The notes under the pieces: model-generated
What the model was told of the DNA's origin: nothing
What the model saw: only the letters and a program-made list of their open reading frames with translations
Database searches by the model: none
Assembly (NCBI GenBank): GCA_009936895.1
Contig: JAACDS010000234.1
Location: 1-18,565 of the forward strand
DNA from: Pseudomonadota bacterium
GTDB taxonomy: Bacteria; Pseudomonadota; Gammaproteobacteria; Pseudomonadales; Azotimanducaceae
Reading direction: 5' to 3'
DNA length: 18,565 bases
Program-made: the position numbers and the translations under genes
Shown: positions 1-7,629 of the stretch, piece by piece
Numbering within the stretch: position 1 is the first letter of the stretch
How the letters are laid out: each line of letters starts with the position of its first letter

Positions 1-693
1 GTAGGCTAAATCCCAAAGCAAGAAATTGCTGATACGGTAATCACCGCCCGTGCGGATCAACAAGTCTGGCTCAGGCAAACCCTGCAAGCTCAGCGCACCG
101 GAAAAGCGGTCCTCGTTGATGTCTTCAAGCGTTAGATCGCCATCTACCGCCTGCTGCGCCAATTGCTTGGCAGCGTTAACGATATCCCATCGACCGCCGA
201 AATTGACGGCGACTGACAAATTCAAACGTGTGTTTTGGGCGGTTAACGCCTCGCAGTCCGCCATCATTTGCTGCAGATCCTCGGCAAACTGCTCCCGTTC
301 GCCAATCACCCGTAAGCGGACGCCCTGCTGGTGAAGGTAATCAATTTCCGTGCGCATCACATGACGCATCAGATCCATGAGCAGCCCGACTTCTGCATTC
401 GGTCGCTGCCAGTTTTCCGTGCTAAAGGCAAATACCGTCAAACTGGTAACACCCAGCTCGGCACAGGCCTCAGCGATAGGCCGCAGGCGCTTTGCACTGG
501 CCCTGTGTCCGGCAGCTCCGGGCAAATGCCGCGCACTCGCCCAACGGTGATTGCCGTCCATGATTATCACCACATGCTCAGGAATTCCATCGTCTTCCTG
601 CAGCCCCAACGTCGCGGGCGAGGACTCGCGAGTCACAGAATGCACGCCCGCCATGGACTTAGACTGACTTGAATCTTGCGGTGAATCTTGCAT
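1..693 (-). CDS. uppS: Isoprenyl (undecaprenyl) diphosphate synthase, 3'-truncated by window edge
   Basis: Cis-prenyltransferase that condenses farnesyl diphosphate with isopentenyl diphosphates to make undecaprenyl diphosphate, the lipid carrier for peptidoglycan and O-antigen. I translated 231 residues from ATG 693. Family blocks run in order: MDGNHRWA (Asp46, the catalytic/Mg-binding Asp of the family), FAFSTENWQRP, NFGGRWDI and RTGGDYRISNFLLWDLAY. The frame is still open at position 1, so about 30 C-terminal residues are missing, including the second conserved acidic Mg ligand. The N-terminus is about 20 residues longer than in E. coli; ATG 654 (Met14) is an alternative start. The gene follows frr by 17 nt, with only a weak AGGT upstream of ATG 693, and is probably co-transcribed from rpsB onward. 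Two substitutions in signature motifs (GNH for GNG/GNR, and GGD for GGE) are noted separately. Identity is secure; the start is less so. Confidence 0.95.
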   Translation of the reverse strand, partial: MQDSPQDSSQSKSMAGVHSVTRESSPATLGLQEDDGIPEHVVIIMDGNHRWASARHLPGAAGHRASAKRLRPIAEACAELGVTSLTVFAFSTENWQRPNAEVGLLMDLMRHVMRTEIDYLHQQGVRLRVIGEREQFAEDLQQMMADCEALTAQNTRLNLSVAVNFGGRWDIVNAAKQLAQQAVDGDLTLEDINEDRFSGALSLQGLPEPDLLIRTGGDYRISNFLLWDLAY

Positions 694-710
694 GAAAAGC
701 GTATCGACCT

Positions 711-1268
711 TTAGATTTCCATCAGTTCCGATTCTTTCGCTGCCAGCGCCTTGTCGACTTCTGCCGCACGCCGGTCGGTATACTCCTGGGCCCGGTCCTC
801 ACCTCGGCGGGCGTCGTCTTCAGAGGCTTCTTTTTCTTTCACCAGTTCGCGAATGTCCGCAATGGCGTCACGTCGGATATTACGAATGGAAATACGGCTG
901 TTTTCCGCCTCTGCTCTCGCCTGTTTCGCCAGATCTCGCCGATTTTCTTCTGTCAGAGGCGGTAGTGGAAGCCGAACCACTTCACCATTATTCACGGGCG
1001 TGATTCCCAGTTCGCTGCGCAGGATGGCTTTTTCAATCTCAACGACCAGGGGTCGTTCCCAAGGCGCCAACAGCAAGGTGCGAGCGTCCTCTACCGAAAC
1101 CGAAGCAACCTGATTGAGAGGAGTCGCGACACCGTAGTAGTCGACGGTGATACCGTCCAAAAGTGCTGGATTAGCGCGACCGGTGCGAATCTTGCCAAAC
1201 GTATTGGCTAGCGCATCCAGCGTCTTACCCATCCGCTCATCTGCATCCTGCAAAATTTCATCAATCAC
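711..1268 (-). CDS. frr: Ribosome recycling factor
   Basis: Splits post-termination ribosomes together with EF-G in the cytoplasm. The protein has 185 residues, exactly the E. coli length, and aligns end to end from memory. KIRTGRANPALLDGI and YYGVATPLNQVASVSVEDARTL lie in the N-terminal part and the hinge region. PLPPLTEENRRDLAKQARAEAE and RNIRRDA lie in the coiled-coil helices, and the protein ends in KESELMEI. The start is GTG (1268-1266), supported by a GGGGA Shine-Dalgarno 8 nt upstream and by matching family length. It lies 141 nt after pyrH, in a gap with no recognisable terminator, and 17 nt before uppS. It is the fourth gene of the rpsB-tsf-pyrH-frr-uppS cluster, typical of gammaproteobacteria. 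Nothing in the sequence is abnormal. Confidence 0.98.
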   Translation of the reverse strand: MIDEILQDADERMGKTLDALANTFGKIRTGRANPALLDGITVDYYGVATPLNQVASVSVEDARTLLLAPWERPLVVEIEKAILRSELGITPVNNGEVVRLPLPPLTEENRRDLAKQARAEAENSRISIRNIRRDAIADIRELVKEKEASEDDARRGEDRAQEYTDRRAAEVDKALAAKESELMEI

Positions 1269-1409
1269 GAGTACTTCCCCATTTCATTGAACTGTCACTT
1301 GATGTGCGTGTGTTAGGACTTAGGCGATCATAGGCAGTAGGGAGCTGGGACGCCAGCCGCTGTGCCTGTGATATCGCAACCTGTCGGTTATTTCGTCGGG
1401 TTTAGATCG
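1269..1409 (-). other. pyrH-frr intergenic spacer
   Basis: This 141-nt gap is the longest within the minus-strand operon. It holds the GGGGA ribosome binding site of frr and one small hairpin (GCTGG, 4-nt loop, CCAGC, near 1346-1360) without a following T-run, so it is not an intrinsic terminator. E. coli frr has its own promoter, and the size of the gap would allow one here. I cannot point to a convincing -35/-10 pair. Confidence 0.4.
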
Positions 1410-2111
1410 TTAGTTCTCAACCCGGGTTCCGATATCCACGCCTTGGCTGATCGCGACCAGCGCACCGTCTGCATTGACGTCAAAAACAACGATGGGCATC
1501 TGATTTTCGCGAGACAGCACCATGGCCGTCAGATCCATAACGCCCAGTTGCTGTTGCAGCACCTGATCGAAGGTTATGCGCGAAAACCTCGTGGCTGACG
1601 GATCTTTTTTCGGATCCGCTGAGTATACGCCGTCGACGTTCGTGGCCTTGAGCACCGCATCCGCGCGCAACTCAATCCCGCGCAGGCAAGCCGCGGTATC
1701 GGTCGTAAACAAAGGGTTGCCGGTACCACCACTCAAAATGAGCACCTTACCTTGAACCATGGCTGCTAGGGCTTGATCGCGCTCGTAGGCTGGTGCGATC
1801 CCGGGAATGCCGGTGGCGGTATACACTTGATTGGCGATGCCTTCCCGGGTCAGAAAATCACCCAGGGCCAACGCATTCATGATGGTTGCCAGCATGCCCA
1901 TCCGGTCGCCCACCACACGATCCATGCCCGCTTTGGAAAGGGCCGCACCACGGAACAGGTTGCCCCCGCCAAGTACCACACCAAGCTCAATGCCGGCGTC
2001 AACCGCACCCTTTATCTGACGGCAAAAATGCCCCAATACCGTAGGATCGATACCTTGGCCGGCGTCGCCACCCAAGGCCTCGCCACTGAGTTTCAGCAGT
2101 AATCGGGGCAA
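1410..2111 (-). CDS. pyrH: Uridylate (UMP) kinase, non-ATG start
   Basis: Hexameric bacterial UMP kinase of the amino-acid-kinase fold that makes UDP for pyrimidine nucleotide synthesis. Family motifs in order are LLLKLSGEAL (N-terminal phosphate loop), VVLGGGNLFRG, RVVGDRMGMLATIMNALAL, GTGNPLFTTDTAACLRG and ATNVDGVYSADPKKDP. No ATG is available at the 5' end. The frame is open back to TTG 2156, inside tsf, with further TTGs at 2144, 2132 and 2111. I chose TTG 2111 because it lies 4 nt after the tsf stop, has GAG about 7 nt upstream, and starts just before the conserved KLSGEAL. It gives 233 residues, against 241 in E. coli. The longest reading (248 aa, TTG 2156) overlaps tsf by 41 nt. Translation is probably coupled to tsf. 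The product is certain; the start is not. Confidence 0.93.
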   Translation of the reverse strand: MPRLLLKLSGEALGGDAGQGIDPTVLGHFCRQIKGAVDAGIELGVVLGGGNLFRGAALSKAGMDRVVGDRMGMLATIMNALALGDFLTREGIANQVYTATGIPGIAPAYERDQALAAMVQGKVLILSGGTGNPLFTTDTAACLRGIELRADAVLKATNVDGVYSADPKKDPSATRFSRITFDQVLQQQLGVMDLTAMVLSRENQMPIVVFDVNADGALVAISQGVDIGTRVEN

Positions 2112-2115
2112 GACG

Positions 2116-2976
2116 CTACTCGCTGACTGCAAGCTGAGCGGCAACCTCAGCAGCAAAATCGGATTCTTCGACTTCGATGCCCTCTCCTACCTCGTAACGC
2201 ACAAATTGCACGACGTCGGTGTTAGCTTGCTTGACCAGCGCGCCAACCTTCGTGTTGCCGTCTTTGACGAATGGCTGGTCCAGCAAGCTGACTTCCGCCA
2301 GGTATTTTTTGACCCTACCTTCAACCATCTTGGCGACGATTTCTTCAGGCTTGCCGCTGTCCTGAGCCTGAGACAAGTAAATTTCGCGCTCTTTGTCGAG
2401 CACATCCGCAGACACGTCTTCGCTTTTCACGACCATCGGGTTGATGGCAACGACGTGCATGGCCAAATCCCGACCTACTTCGTCAGATTTCGCCGTGAGT
2501 TGCACGATGGCACCACGACGCTGATCGCCGTGCATGTAGTAACTCAGTGCGCCCTCGGCGGACTCAACCACTTGGCCTCGGCGAATGGTCATATTTTCGC
2601 CGATTTCCTGAACCAGCGTTTCACGCTCTGCGTTCAACGATTCAGAAACTGCGGCCATGTCACCGTGGTCAAACAGGGTCTGGGCCACTTTGCTGACGAA
2701 AGCGATGAACTTTTCGTTTTTCGCTGCAAAATCGGTCTCTATGTTCACTTCAACCATAGCCATACGGGTGCCGTCTTCAGCAACCTTGACGCCAAGTAGG
2801 CCATTTGCCGCCGTCCGGCCCGCTTTTTTAGCCGCTTTCAGAGAACTCTTCTGGCGCAGCTCTTCGATGGCTTTGTCCATATCGCCATCGGCTTCCACCA
2901 ACGCCTTTTTACAGTCCATCATCCCAAGCCCCGTACGCTCACGCAGCTCTTTGACCATTACCGCTGAGATTGCCAT
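2116..2976 (-). CDS. tsf: Translation elongation factor Ts
   Basis: Guanine-nucleotide exchange factor that regenerates EF-Tu-GTP. It has 286 residues (E. coli 283). The N-terminal UBA-like domain reads VKELRERTGLGMMDCKKAL. The core carries the EF-Tu-contacting TDFAAKN motif (TDFVAKN in E. coli) near residues 81-87, and the subdomain carries HVVAINP and LLDQPFVKD. The ATG start at 2976 is preceded by a perfect AAGGAG (2988-2983) 6 nt upstream, which overlaps the last codons of rpsB. The two genes are separated by only 3 nt, so translation is tightly linked. The C-terminal coding end overlaps the longest possible pyrH reading frame. No abnormality is seen. Confidence 0.98.
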   Translation of the reverse strand: MAISAVMVKELRERTGLGMMDCKKALVEADGDMDKAIEELRQKSSLKAAKKAGRTAANGLLGVKVAEDGTRMAMVEVNIETDFAAKNEKFIAFVSKVAQTLFDHGDMAAVSESLNAERETLVQEIGENMTIRRGQVVESAEGALSYYMHGDQRRGAIVQLTAKSDEVGRDLAMHVVAINPMVVKSEDVSADVLDKEREIYLSQAQDSGKPEEIVAKMVEGRVKKYLAEVSLLDQPFVKDGNTKVGALVKQANTDVVQFVRYEVGEGIEVEESDFAAEVAAQLAVSE

Positions 2977-2979
2977 GTC

Positions 2980-3852
2980 CTACTCCTTGTCCGCGTCAGT
3001 GTTGCTGCCGGCTTCGGCTTCAGTGGCCTCGGCAGCTGCTTCTGCTGCTTTCGCCTCGTCTTCGGCTGCGAATGCTTCGTTCACACTGGCCGCTACTGCT
3101 TCAGAAATTTCAGCCGTTGGCGCAGCAGCTTCCTGCACTTCCACAAATTCGTCTGGATCTACGTCGGTAGCAACATTGGCCTTGCCTTCGGCAATCGCAT
3201 CCGCGACCGCAGATACGTAGAGGCGGATAGCGCGAATCGCGTCGTCGTTGCCAGGAATCACGTGATCTACGCCCGCGGGGTCACTGTTGGTGTCAACAAC
3301 ACCGAACACCGGGATACCGAGCTTGTTTGCTTCGGTGATGGCAATATGCTCGTGCTGCACATCGACAACAAAAATTGCGTCGGGCAGACCGCCCATTTCT
3401 TTAATACCGCCGAGACTGCTTTCCAGCTTATTCATCATGCGGGTGCGCAGCAGGGCCTCTTTCTTTGACAGCAAGTCAAACGTGCCGTCTTGGGATTCGG
3501 TTTCCAAATCGATCAAGCGCTTAATCGACTGACGAATGGTCTTGTAGTTGGTGAGCATGCCGCCCAGCCAGCGCTGATCCACATAGGGCATGCCGACCCG
3601 GGACGCTTGCTCGGCAATCACCTTGGCTGCCGCACGCTTTGTGCCAACGAACATGACTTTCTTACCCTTGGACGCCATGTTGCGCACTTCGATGAGTGCT
3701 TCATTGAACGCTGGGAGGGTCTTCTCAAGATTGATGATGTGAATCTTGTTACGGGCACCAAAGATAAATGGCGCCATTTTAGGGTTCCAGAATCGGGTCT
3801 GGTGGCCAAAGTGCACGCCAGCGGCCAGCATGTCTCGCATACTTACAGTCAT
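2980..3852 (-). CDS. rpsB: 30S ribosomal protein S2 with long acidic C-terminal tail
   Basis: Small-subunit ribosomal protein S2 and first gene of the operon. The start MTVSMRDMLAAGVHFGHQ is close to E. coli. FWNPKM, FIFGARNKIHIINLEKT, VGTKRAA, WLGGMLTNYKTIRQSIKRL, SLGGIKEMGGLPDA and VIPGNDDAIRAI are all conserved. ATG 3852 is preceded by CCGGAG, 7 nt away. The protein has 290 residues against 241 in E. coli. The extra 50 or so residues form an Ala/Glu/Asp-rich tail (about residues 230-290, ending NTDADKE) that looks disordered and lacks similarity to the E. coli end. Regulation is probably by S2 feedback on the leader, as known for gammaproteobacterial rpsB-tsf. Confidence 0.98.
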   Translation of the reverse strand: MTVSMRDMLAAGVHFGHQTRFWNPKMAPFIFGARNKIHIINLEKTLPAFNEALIEVRNMASKGKKVMFVGTKRAAAKVIAEQASRVGMPYVDQRWLGGMLTNYKTIRQSIKRLIDLETESQDGTFDLLSKKEALLRTRMMNKLESSLGGIKEMGGLPDAIFVVDVQHEHIAITEANKLGIPVFGVVDTNSDPAGVDHVIPGNDDAIRAIRLYVSAVADAIAEGKANVATDVDPDEFVEVQEAAAPTAEISEAVAASVNEAFAAEDEAKAAEAAAEATEAEAGSNTDADKE

Positions 3853-4092
3853 TTTTTTAACTCCGGGTTAGCTATTTGCCATGCTTCCCAAATTCCAACC
3901 GGTTACGCTTCATGGAAAGAAACGGCCAGCACCCGGGAATCTGTGTCGAAGCAGACAATTTTTTATCCGTCTCAAGTTGTCTATACTGCGCGGCTTCGCG
4001 GATTAGGCTCGGTTGCGCCTTAATCACCAAGGCCGCTGAGACCAAGAGACATGGTTGTGTCGCCGGATATTGGACTAGCCTTTATCCGTGCG
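3853..4092 (-). promoter_or_regulatory. rpsB 5' leader, candidate S2 autoregulatory region
   Basis: About 240 nt of untranslated RNA is expected between the extended -10 promoter and the rpsB start. In E. coli the rpsB leader mediates repression of rpsB-tsf by free S2 (established for that species). Here I see two possible hairpins: AGACAA/TTGTCT with an 18-nt loop (3953-3982) and a short CGCG/CGCG stem with a 4-nt loop near 3989-4001. The Shine-Dalgarno CCGGAG lies at the rpsB-proximal end. The regulatory role is inferred from position and family knowledge. I did not identify the exact S2-binding fold. Confidence 0.5.
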
Positions 4093-4098
4093 GCGCGA

Positions 4099-4127
4099 TT
4101 TATACCACAAACGACTTTATGAGATAA
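4099..4127 (-). promoter_or_regulatory. rpsB promoter with extended -10 element
   Basis: Read on the minus strand, positions 4109-4099 are TGTGGTATAAA, an extended -10 (TGTG-TATAAA). I recall this element as strongly conserved upstream of rpsB in gammaproteobacteria. The -35 region 17 nt upstream (TTATCT, 4127-4122) is weak, as expected for an extended -10 promoter. The sequence after the -10 is GC-rich (TCGCGCC), consistent with a stringent-control discriminator. The start point would be near 4092. Confidence 0.75.
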
Positions 4128-4139
4128 ACGGATTTTCCA

Positions 4140-4930
4140 ATGACAGCGCGGATTAATAATGAAACAGACTTAATAGGCATGAGAGCGGCCGGCCGTGCCG
4201 CGTCATCCGTCTTGGAAATGATCGGCGAGCACGTCCAGCCTGGCGTCACCACCGAAGAGCTAAACCAGATTTGCCACGACTACATTGTCGATACACTCGA
4301 CTGCATCCCTGCCCCCCTCAATTACGGCGGCGGTGGCAGCCAAATGCCTTTTCCCAAATCCATCTGCACCAGTGTGAATCATGTGGTCTGTCATGGCATT
4401 CCCAGCCCCAGCAAGAAACTGAAGAATGGCGACGCGATCAACATCGACATAACCGTCATTAAAGACGGCTATCACGGCGATACCAGTAAAATGTTCTTTG
4501 CCGGTGAAGGGTCCGTAATGGCGAAGCGCCTGAGCAAGATCACCCAAGAGTGCATGTATAAAGGTATTGAACAGGTTCGCCCGGGTGCTCGACTGGGCGA
4601 TATTGGGTACGCCATTCAACGCCACGCCGAAAGCAACCATTTCAGCGTAGTCAGAGAATTTTGTGGCCACGGTATCGCCAAGGTGTTTCACGACGACCCT
4701 CAAGTGCTGCACTACGGCCGACCGGGTACCGGCGTGATGCTGGAAGAAGGTATGTCCTTTACCATTGAACCCATGATCAATGCCGGCAAGCGGCAGATCA
4801 AATCCTGCCCGACCAATGGACCGCGGTGACCAAAGACCACAAGCTATCCGCTCAATGGGAGCATACGCTTATGGTCACAGCCGACGGTTTTGAAATCTTT
4901 ACACTTCGAACTGAGGAAAATTTTGGGTAA
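4140..4930 (+). pseudogene. map: Type I methionine aminopeptidase, interrupted by a one-base frameshift
   Basis: Removes the initiator Met from nascent proteins using a two-metal centre. The ATG 4140 frame carries Asp103 (NIDITV), Asp114 (HGDTSKM), His177 (CGHGIA) and Glu210 (TIEPM), four of the five metal ligands. After AGKRQIK (codon 221, AAA at 4800-4802) the frame runs into unrelated residues and stops at 4829, giving 229 aa. Shifting frame at 4803-4805 restores LPDQWTAVTKDHKLSAQWEHT and a normal end at TAA 4928-4930. The fifth ligand Glu (GAG 4859-4861) is in that part. One missing A (ATCAAATCC, expected ATCAAAATCC) explains it; the restored protein would have 263 residues, against 264 in E. 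coli. Relative to E. coli, a short Gly-rich insertion (GGGGSQMP) precedes FPKSICTSV. As written, the protein cannot be functional. Sequencing error or recent mutation are the alternatives. Confidence 0.9.
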
Positions 4931-4996
4931 TCGGCGCATTCCTGATTGTCATAACACAACGACCCAATCTGCCGACTCCCCAACAAGGCCTGCATC

Positions 4997-7603
4997 GTGA
5001 GCTTGGCGGTCAGCATTCTCGCACGCAGAGAAACCCTGGCCGAGGCAGTGGACACCTTGGCCCAACGGTATTGGAACAACGAACCTGTTGAAGACTTAGT
5101 CCGCGGACTGACTGAGACCTTTGATACGCTGATCATTGATCTGTGGCGACAGCACTTCAATGACACCAGCGGATGCGCACTGCTTGCCGTGGGCGGTTAC
5201 GGGCGAGCAGAACTGCACCCCGGCTCGGATATCGATATTTTGGTTCTCGCCGAAAAACCTCAGCGGCATCGGGAGACCATTGAAGCCTTCCTGCGCGATC
5301 TCTTTGATCTCAACGTCGAAGTGGGTCACAGCGTGCGAGACATCAAAACCTGCGTCAAAGAATGTCAAAGAGACATTACCGTGGCCACTGCGCTTTTTGA
5401 GCGCCGTTTTTTGACCGGAGACGCGAGTCTCATCGCTCCTCTCGACAAAGCCCTACAGCACCGCAAAATCTGGCCTGTTGAAGATTTTTTCATCGCCAAA
5501 CGGGACGAACAGGTGGCGCGCCACCGTCACTTCGACAATGTCGACTACAACTTGGAACCCAACATCAAAACCTCCCCCGGGGGCTTACGCGATATCCACA
5601 CCACGCTTTGGGTCTGCAATCGACAGTTTGGTACGACAGACATCGAAGAACTGGTTCGACTGGAGGTGCTGACGGACATTGAGGCTCGATGGCTCAGGGA
5701 CGGCATGCGCTTTCTTTGGTGGGTTCGATACGGACTGCACACCTTGGCCGGACGTAAGGAAGACCAACTGCACTTTGCCCGACAACGCGAGCTGTCCCAA
5801 CGTCTCGGGTTCATGGACACCGAGAGCAAATCCGCGGTTGAGCTGTTCATGCAGCATTACTATCGCCACGTCATGGCCTTGTCTGAAGTTAACGACATCA
5901 TCCTGCAGTACTTCCAGGAAGACATTGTCGCTAAGAAGAAGCCGACCATGGAACCGCTGAACGAACGATTCAGACTGGTCAATCGACGGATCGACGTGGT
6001 CCAACCGGACATCTTCCTGAAAAACCCCTCTGCCATGCTGGAAATGTTCTTGTTGATGGCTCAGCGAGAGGAAAACATCCGGGTTCGGGTAACGGCCATT
6101 CGCGCGCTGCGCGATGCCGTGCATCTGATCGACGAGGAATTCCGACGGAACCCCGAAAACTGTCGCTTGTTTCTGCGCATTCTTAAGGCCCCATACACCG
6201 TGGTGACACAACTCACCCGGATGCGGCGCTACGGCGTGCTCGGTCGCTATCTGCCGGCCTTTGGCGACATCGTCGGACAAATGCAACACGACCTGTTCCC
6301 CATCTATACCGTGGATGCCCACACCATGATGGTGATCCGGAATATGCGGCGTTTCCGTTACGAACACGCGCTGGAAACCTTCCCCATTGCCCATCGATGC
6401 GTCAAAAGTATCCCAAAAGGCGAGCTGCTTTACATTGCAGGCCTATTTCACGACATCGGCAAGGGGCGCGGCGGCGACCATTCGGAGCTGGGAGCCGAGG
6501 ATGCCCGCGTGTTTTGCGAGCAGCACGAACTGAACGAAACCGATAGCGCCTTGGTGTGCTGGTTGGTGAAACGTCATCTCTACATGTCTTCTGTGGCACA
6601 AAACCGGGACATCTATGATCCGGAAGTCGTTGCGGACTTCGCCCGGGAAGTGAAGTCACAGATGCGTCTGGACTATCTCTACGCACTGACGGTGGCCGAT
6701 ATCAACGCGACCAATCCAACCCTTTGGAATGGCTGGCGTGCGACCCTGATGCGTCACCTATACGCAGAAACCCGGCGCTTTTTTCAAACTCGGGAAGAAC
6801 CCTTGGATCGGCAGGAAAGTATTCAAGCCTTCCAAGAAAGCGCACTCGATCAGCTCGAATCCGACCTGCCGGACCTGAAGGTGCCGGACCTACAGCAAAT
6901 TTGGCAAGACCTTGGTGACGACTTTTTCTTGCGTCATACAACCCCAGAAATCGTATCCCTGAGCAAAAAGCTGCTGGAGCATGGCGATAACGCCGCGGCC
7001 TTGGTGAGCCTTTCAGCACCACAAACCGCTGCATCCGATGAAGGTGCAACCAAGATCTACGTTTTGGATCAAGACCGACCGAAAACCTTCGCTTCTTTGG
7101 TTGTCACTTTGAGCCAGCTCGGTCTGACCATCGTCGACGCCTATATCAGCAAGGCAAGTCACGATCGCTACTTCGATATGTTCACTGTCCTTGATGAGGA
7201 TGGCACGGAAGTATCCGACCCGGCATTGCGGCAGAGCATTGTGGATCATGTGAAAGCCACCCTGGAAAATCCCGAGCCCTCGACCAATGGCGCGACTCAG
7301 CGGGTTTCACGGCAGCTCAAAGAACTGAAAATGCCCGCCAGCGTTAGCCTAGCGGCCCAAGAAGACGGTCTCACCGCCGTGCTGAACGTTACAGCCTCTG
7401 ACCGCCCGGGCCTGCTGGCGAACATCGCCTTGGTGCTCGTCGAGCTGGGCTTGGAAATCACCTCAGCACGCATCACCACCCTGGGCGAACGAGTGGAAGA
7501 CGTCTTCTTGGTGACCCGCGTGGACGGTGCGAGCATCAACGATGCCCAGCAATGCTATGACATCGAACAGGCCATTCGCCAGCGTTTGGATCAAACCCTT
7601 TAA
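4997..7603 (+). CDS. glnD: Bifunctional PII uridylyltransferase / uridylyl-removing enzyme
   Basis: Glutamine sensor that uridylylates PII (GlnB/GlnK) under nitrogen limitation and deuridylylates it under excess. It has 868 residues (E. coli 890). Domains in order: nucleotidyltransferase with GGYGRAELHPGSDIDI (about residues 66-81), the NLEPNIKTSPGGLRDIHT block, a helical linker, the HD hydrolase domain with FHDIGKGRGGDHSELG (His485-Asp486) and KRHLYMS, then two C-terminal ACT domains (about 684-760 and 790-865, the second with ASDRPGLLANIA and ARITTLGERVEDVF). All catalytic motifs look intact. The start is GTG 4997 with AAGG upstream; a TAA at 4952 in the same frame and the lack of other start codons support it. 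It lies 66 nt after the map stop and 26 nt before dapC. Confidence 0.97.
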   Translation: MSLAVSILARRETLAEAVDTLAQRYWNNEPVEDLVRGLTETFDTLIIDLWRQHFNDTSGCALLAVGGYGRAELHPGSDIDILVLAEKPQRHRETIEAFLRDLFDLNVEVGHSVRDIKTCVKECQRDITVATALFERRFLTGDASLIAPLDKALQHRKIWPVEDFFIAKRDEQVARHRHFDNVDYNLEPNIKTSPGGLRDIHTTLWVCNRQFGTTDIEELVRLEVLTDIEARWLRDGMRFLWWVRYGLHTLAGRKEDQLHFARQRELSQRLGFMDTESKSAVELFMQHYYRHVMALSEVNDIILQYFQEDIVAKKKPTMEPLNERFRLVNRRIDVVQPDIFLKNPSAMLEMFLLMAQREENIRVRVTAIRALRDAVHLIDEEFRRNPENCRLFLRILKAPYTVVTQLTRMRRYGVLGRYLPAFGDIVGQMQHDLFPIYTVDAHTMMVIRNMRRFRYEHALETFPIAHRCVKSIPKGELLYIAGLFHDIGKGRGGDHSELGAEDARVFCEQHELNETDSALVCWLVKRHLYMSSVAQNRDIYDPEVVADFAREVKSQMRLDYLYALTVADINATNPTLWNGWRATLMRHLYAETRRFFQTREEPLDRQESIQAFQESALDQLESDLPDLKVPDLQQIWQDLGDDFFLRHTTPEIVSLSKKLLEHGDNAAALVSLSAPQTAASDEGATKIYVLDQDRPKTFASLVVTLSQLGLTIVDAYISKASHDRYFDMFTVLDEDGTEVSDPALRQSIVDHVKATLENPEPSTNGATQRVSRQLKELKMPASVSLAAQEDGLTAVLNVTASDRPGLLANIALVLVELGLEITSARITTLGERVEDVFLVTRVDGASINDAQQCYDIEQAIRQRLDQTL

Positions 7604-7629
7604 CTCGTCAGGACAGGAATACAACCGCC

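Larger units (their letters stand above)
3853..4139. other. Divergent intergenic region rpsB / map
   Basis: This is the largest non-coding stretch in the window (287 nt) and separates the minus-strand translation operon from the plus-strand map-glnD-dap genes. Besides the rpsB promoter and leader it must contain the map promoter. A plus-strand TATACT followed by GCGCGGC (3982-3994) is a possible -10 with a GC-rich discriminator, but no good -35 lies 16-18 nt upstream. Ahead of map only a weak CGGA ribosome binding site is visible. No RNA gene or repeat is recognisable. Confidence 0.6.

Noticed and set aside
2206..2799. Long plus-strand open frame opposite tsf
   Set aside because: It is antisense to a fully conserved gene, has no recognisable family and no ribosome binding site; it is a by-product of tsf codon usage.
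4793..4810. Programmed -1 frameshifting in map
   Set aside because: The sequence ATCAAATCC is not a canonical slippery heptamer, no clear downstream structure is seen, and Map is not known to need recoding. A missing A in an A-run is simpler.
5585..6394. Long minus-strand open frame opposite glnD
   Set aside because: It lies wholly inside glnD in antisense, with composition explained by the codon pattern of glnD; no domain is recognisable.
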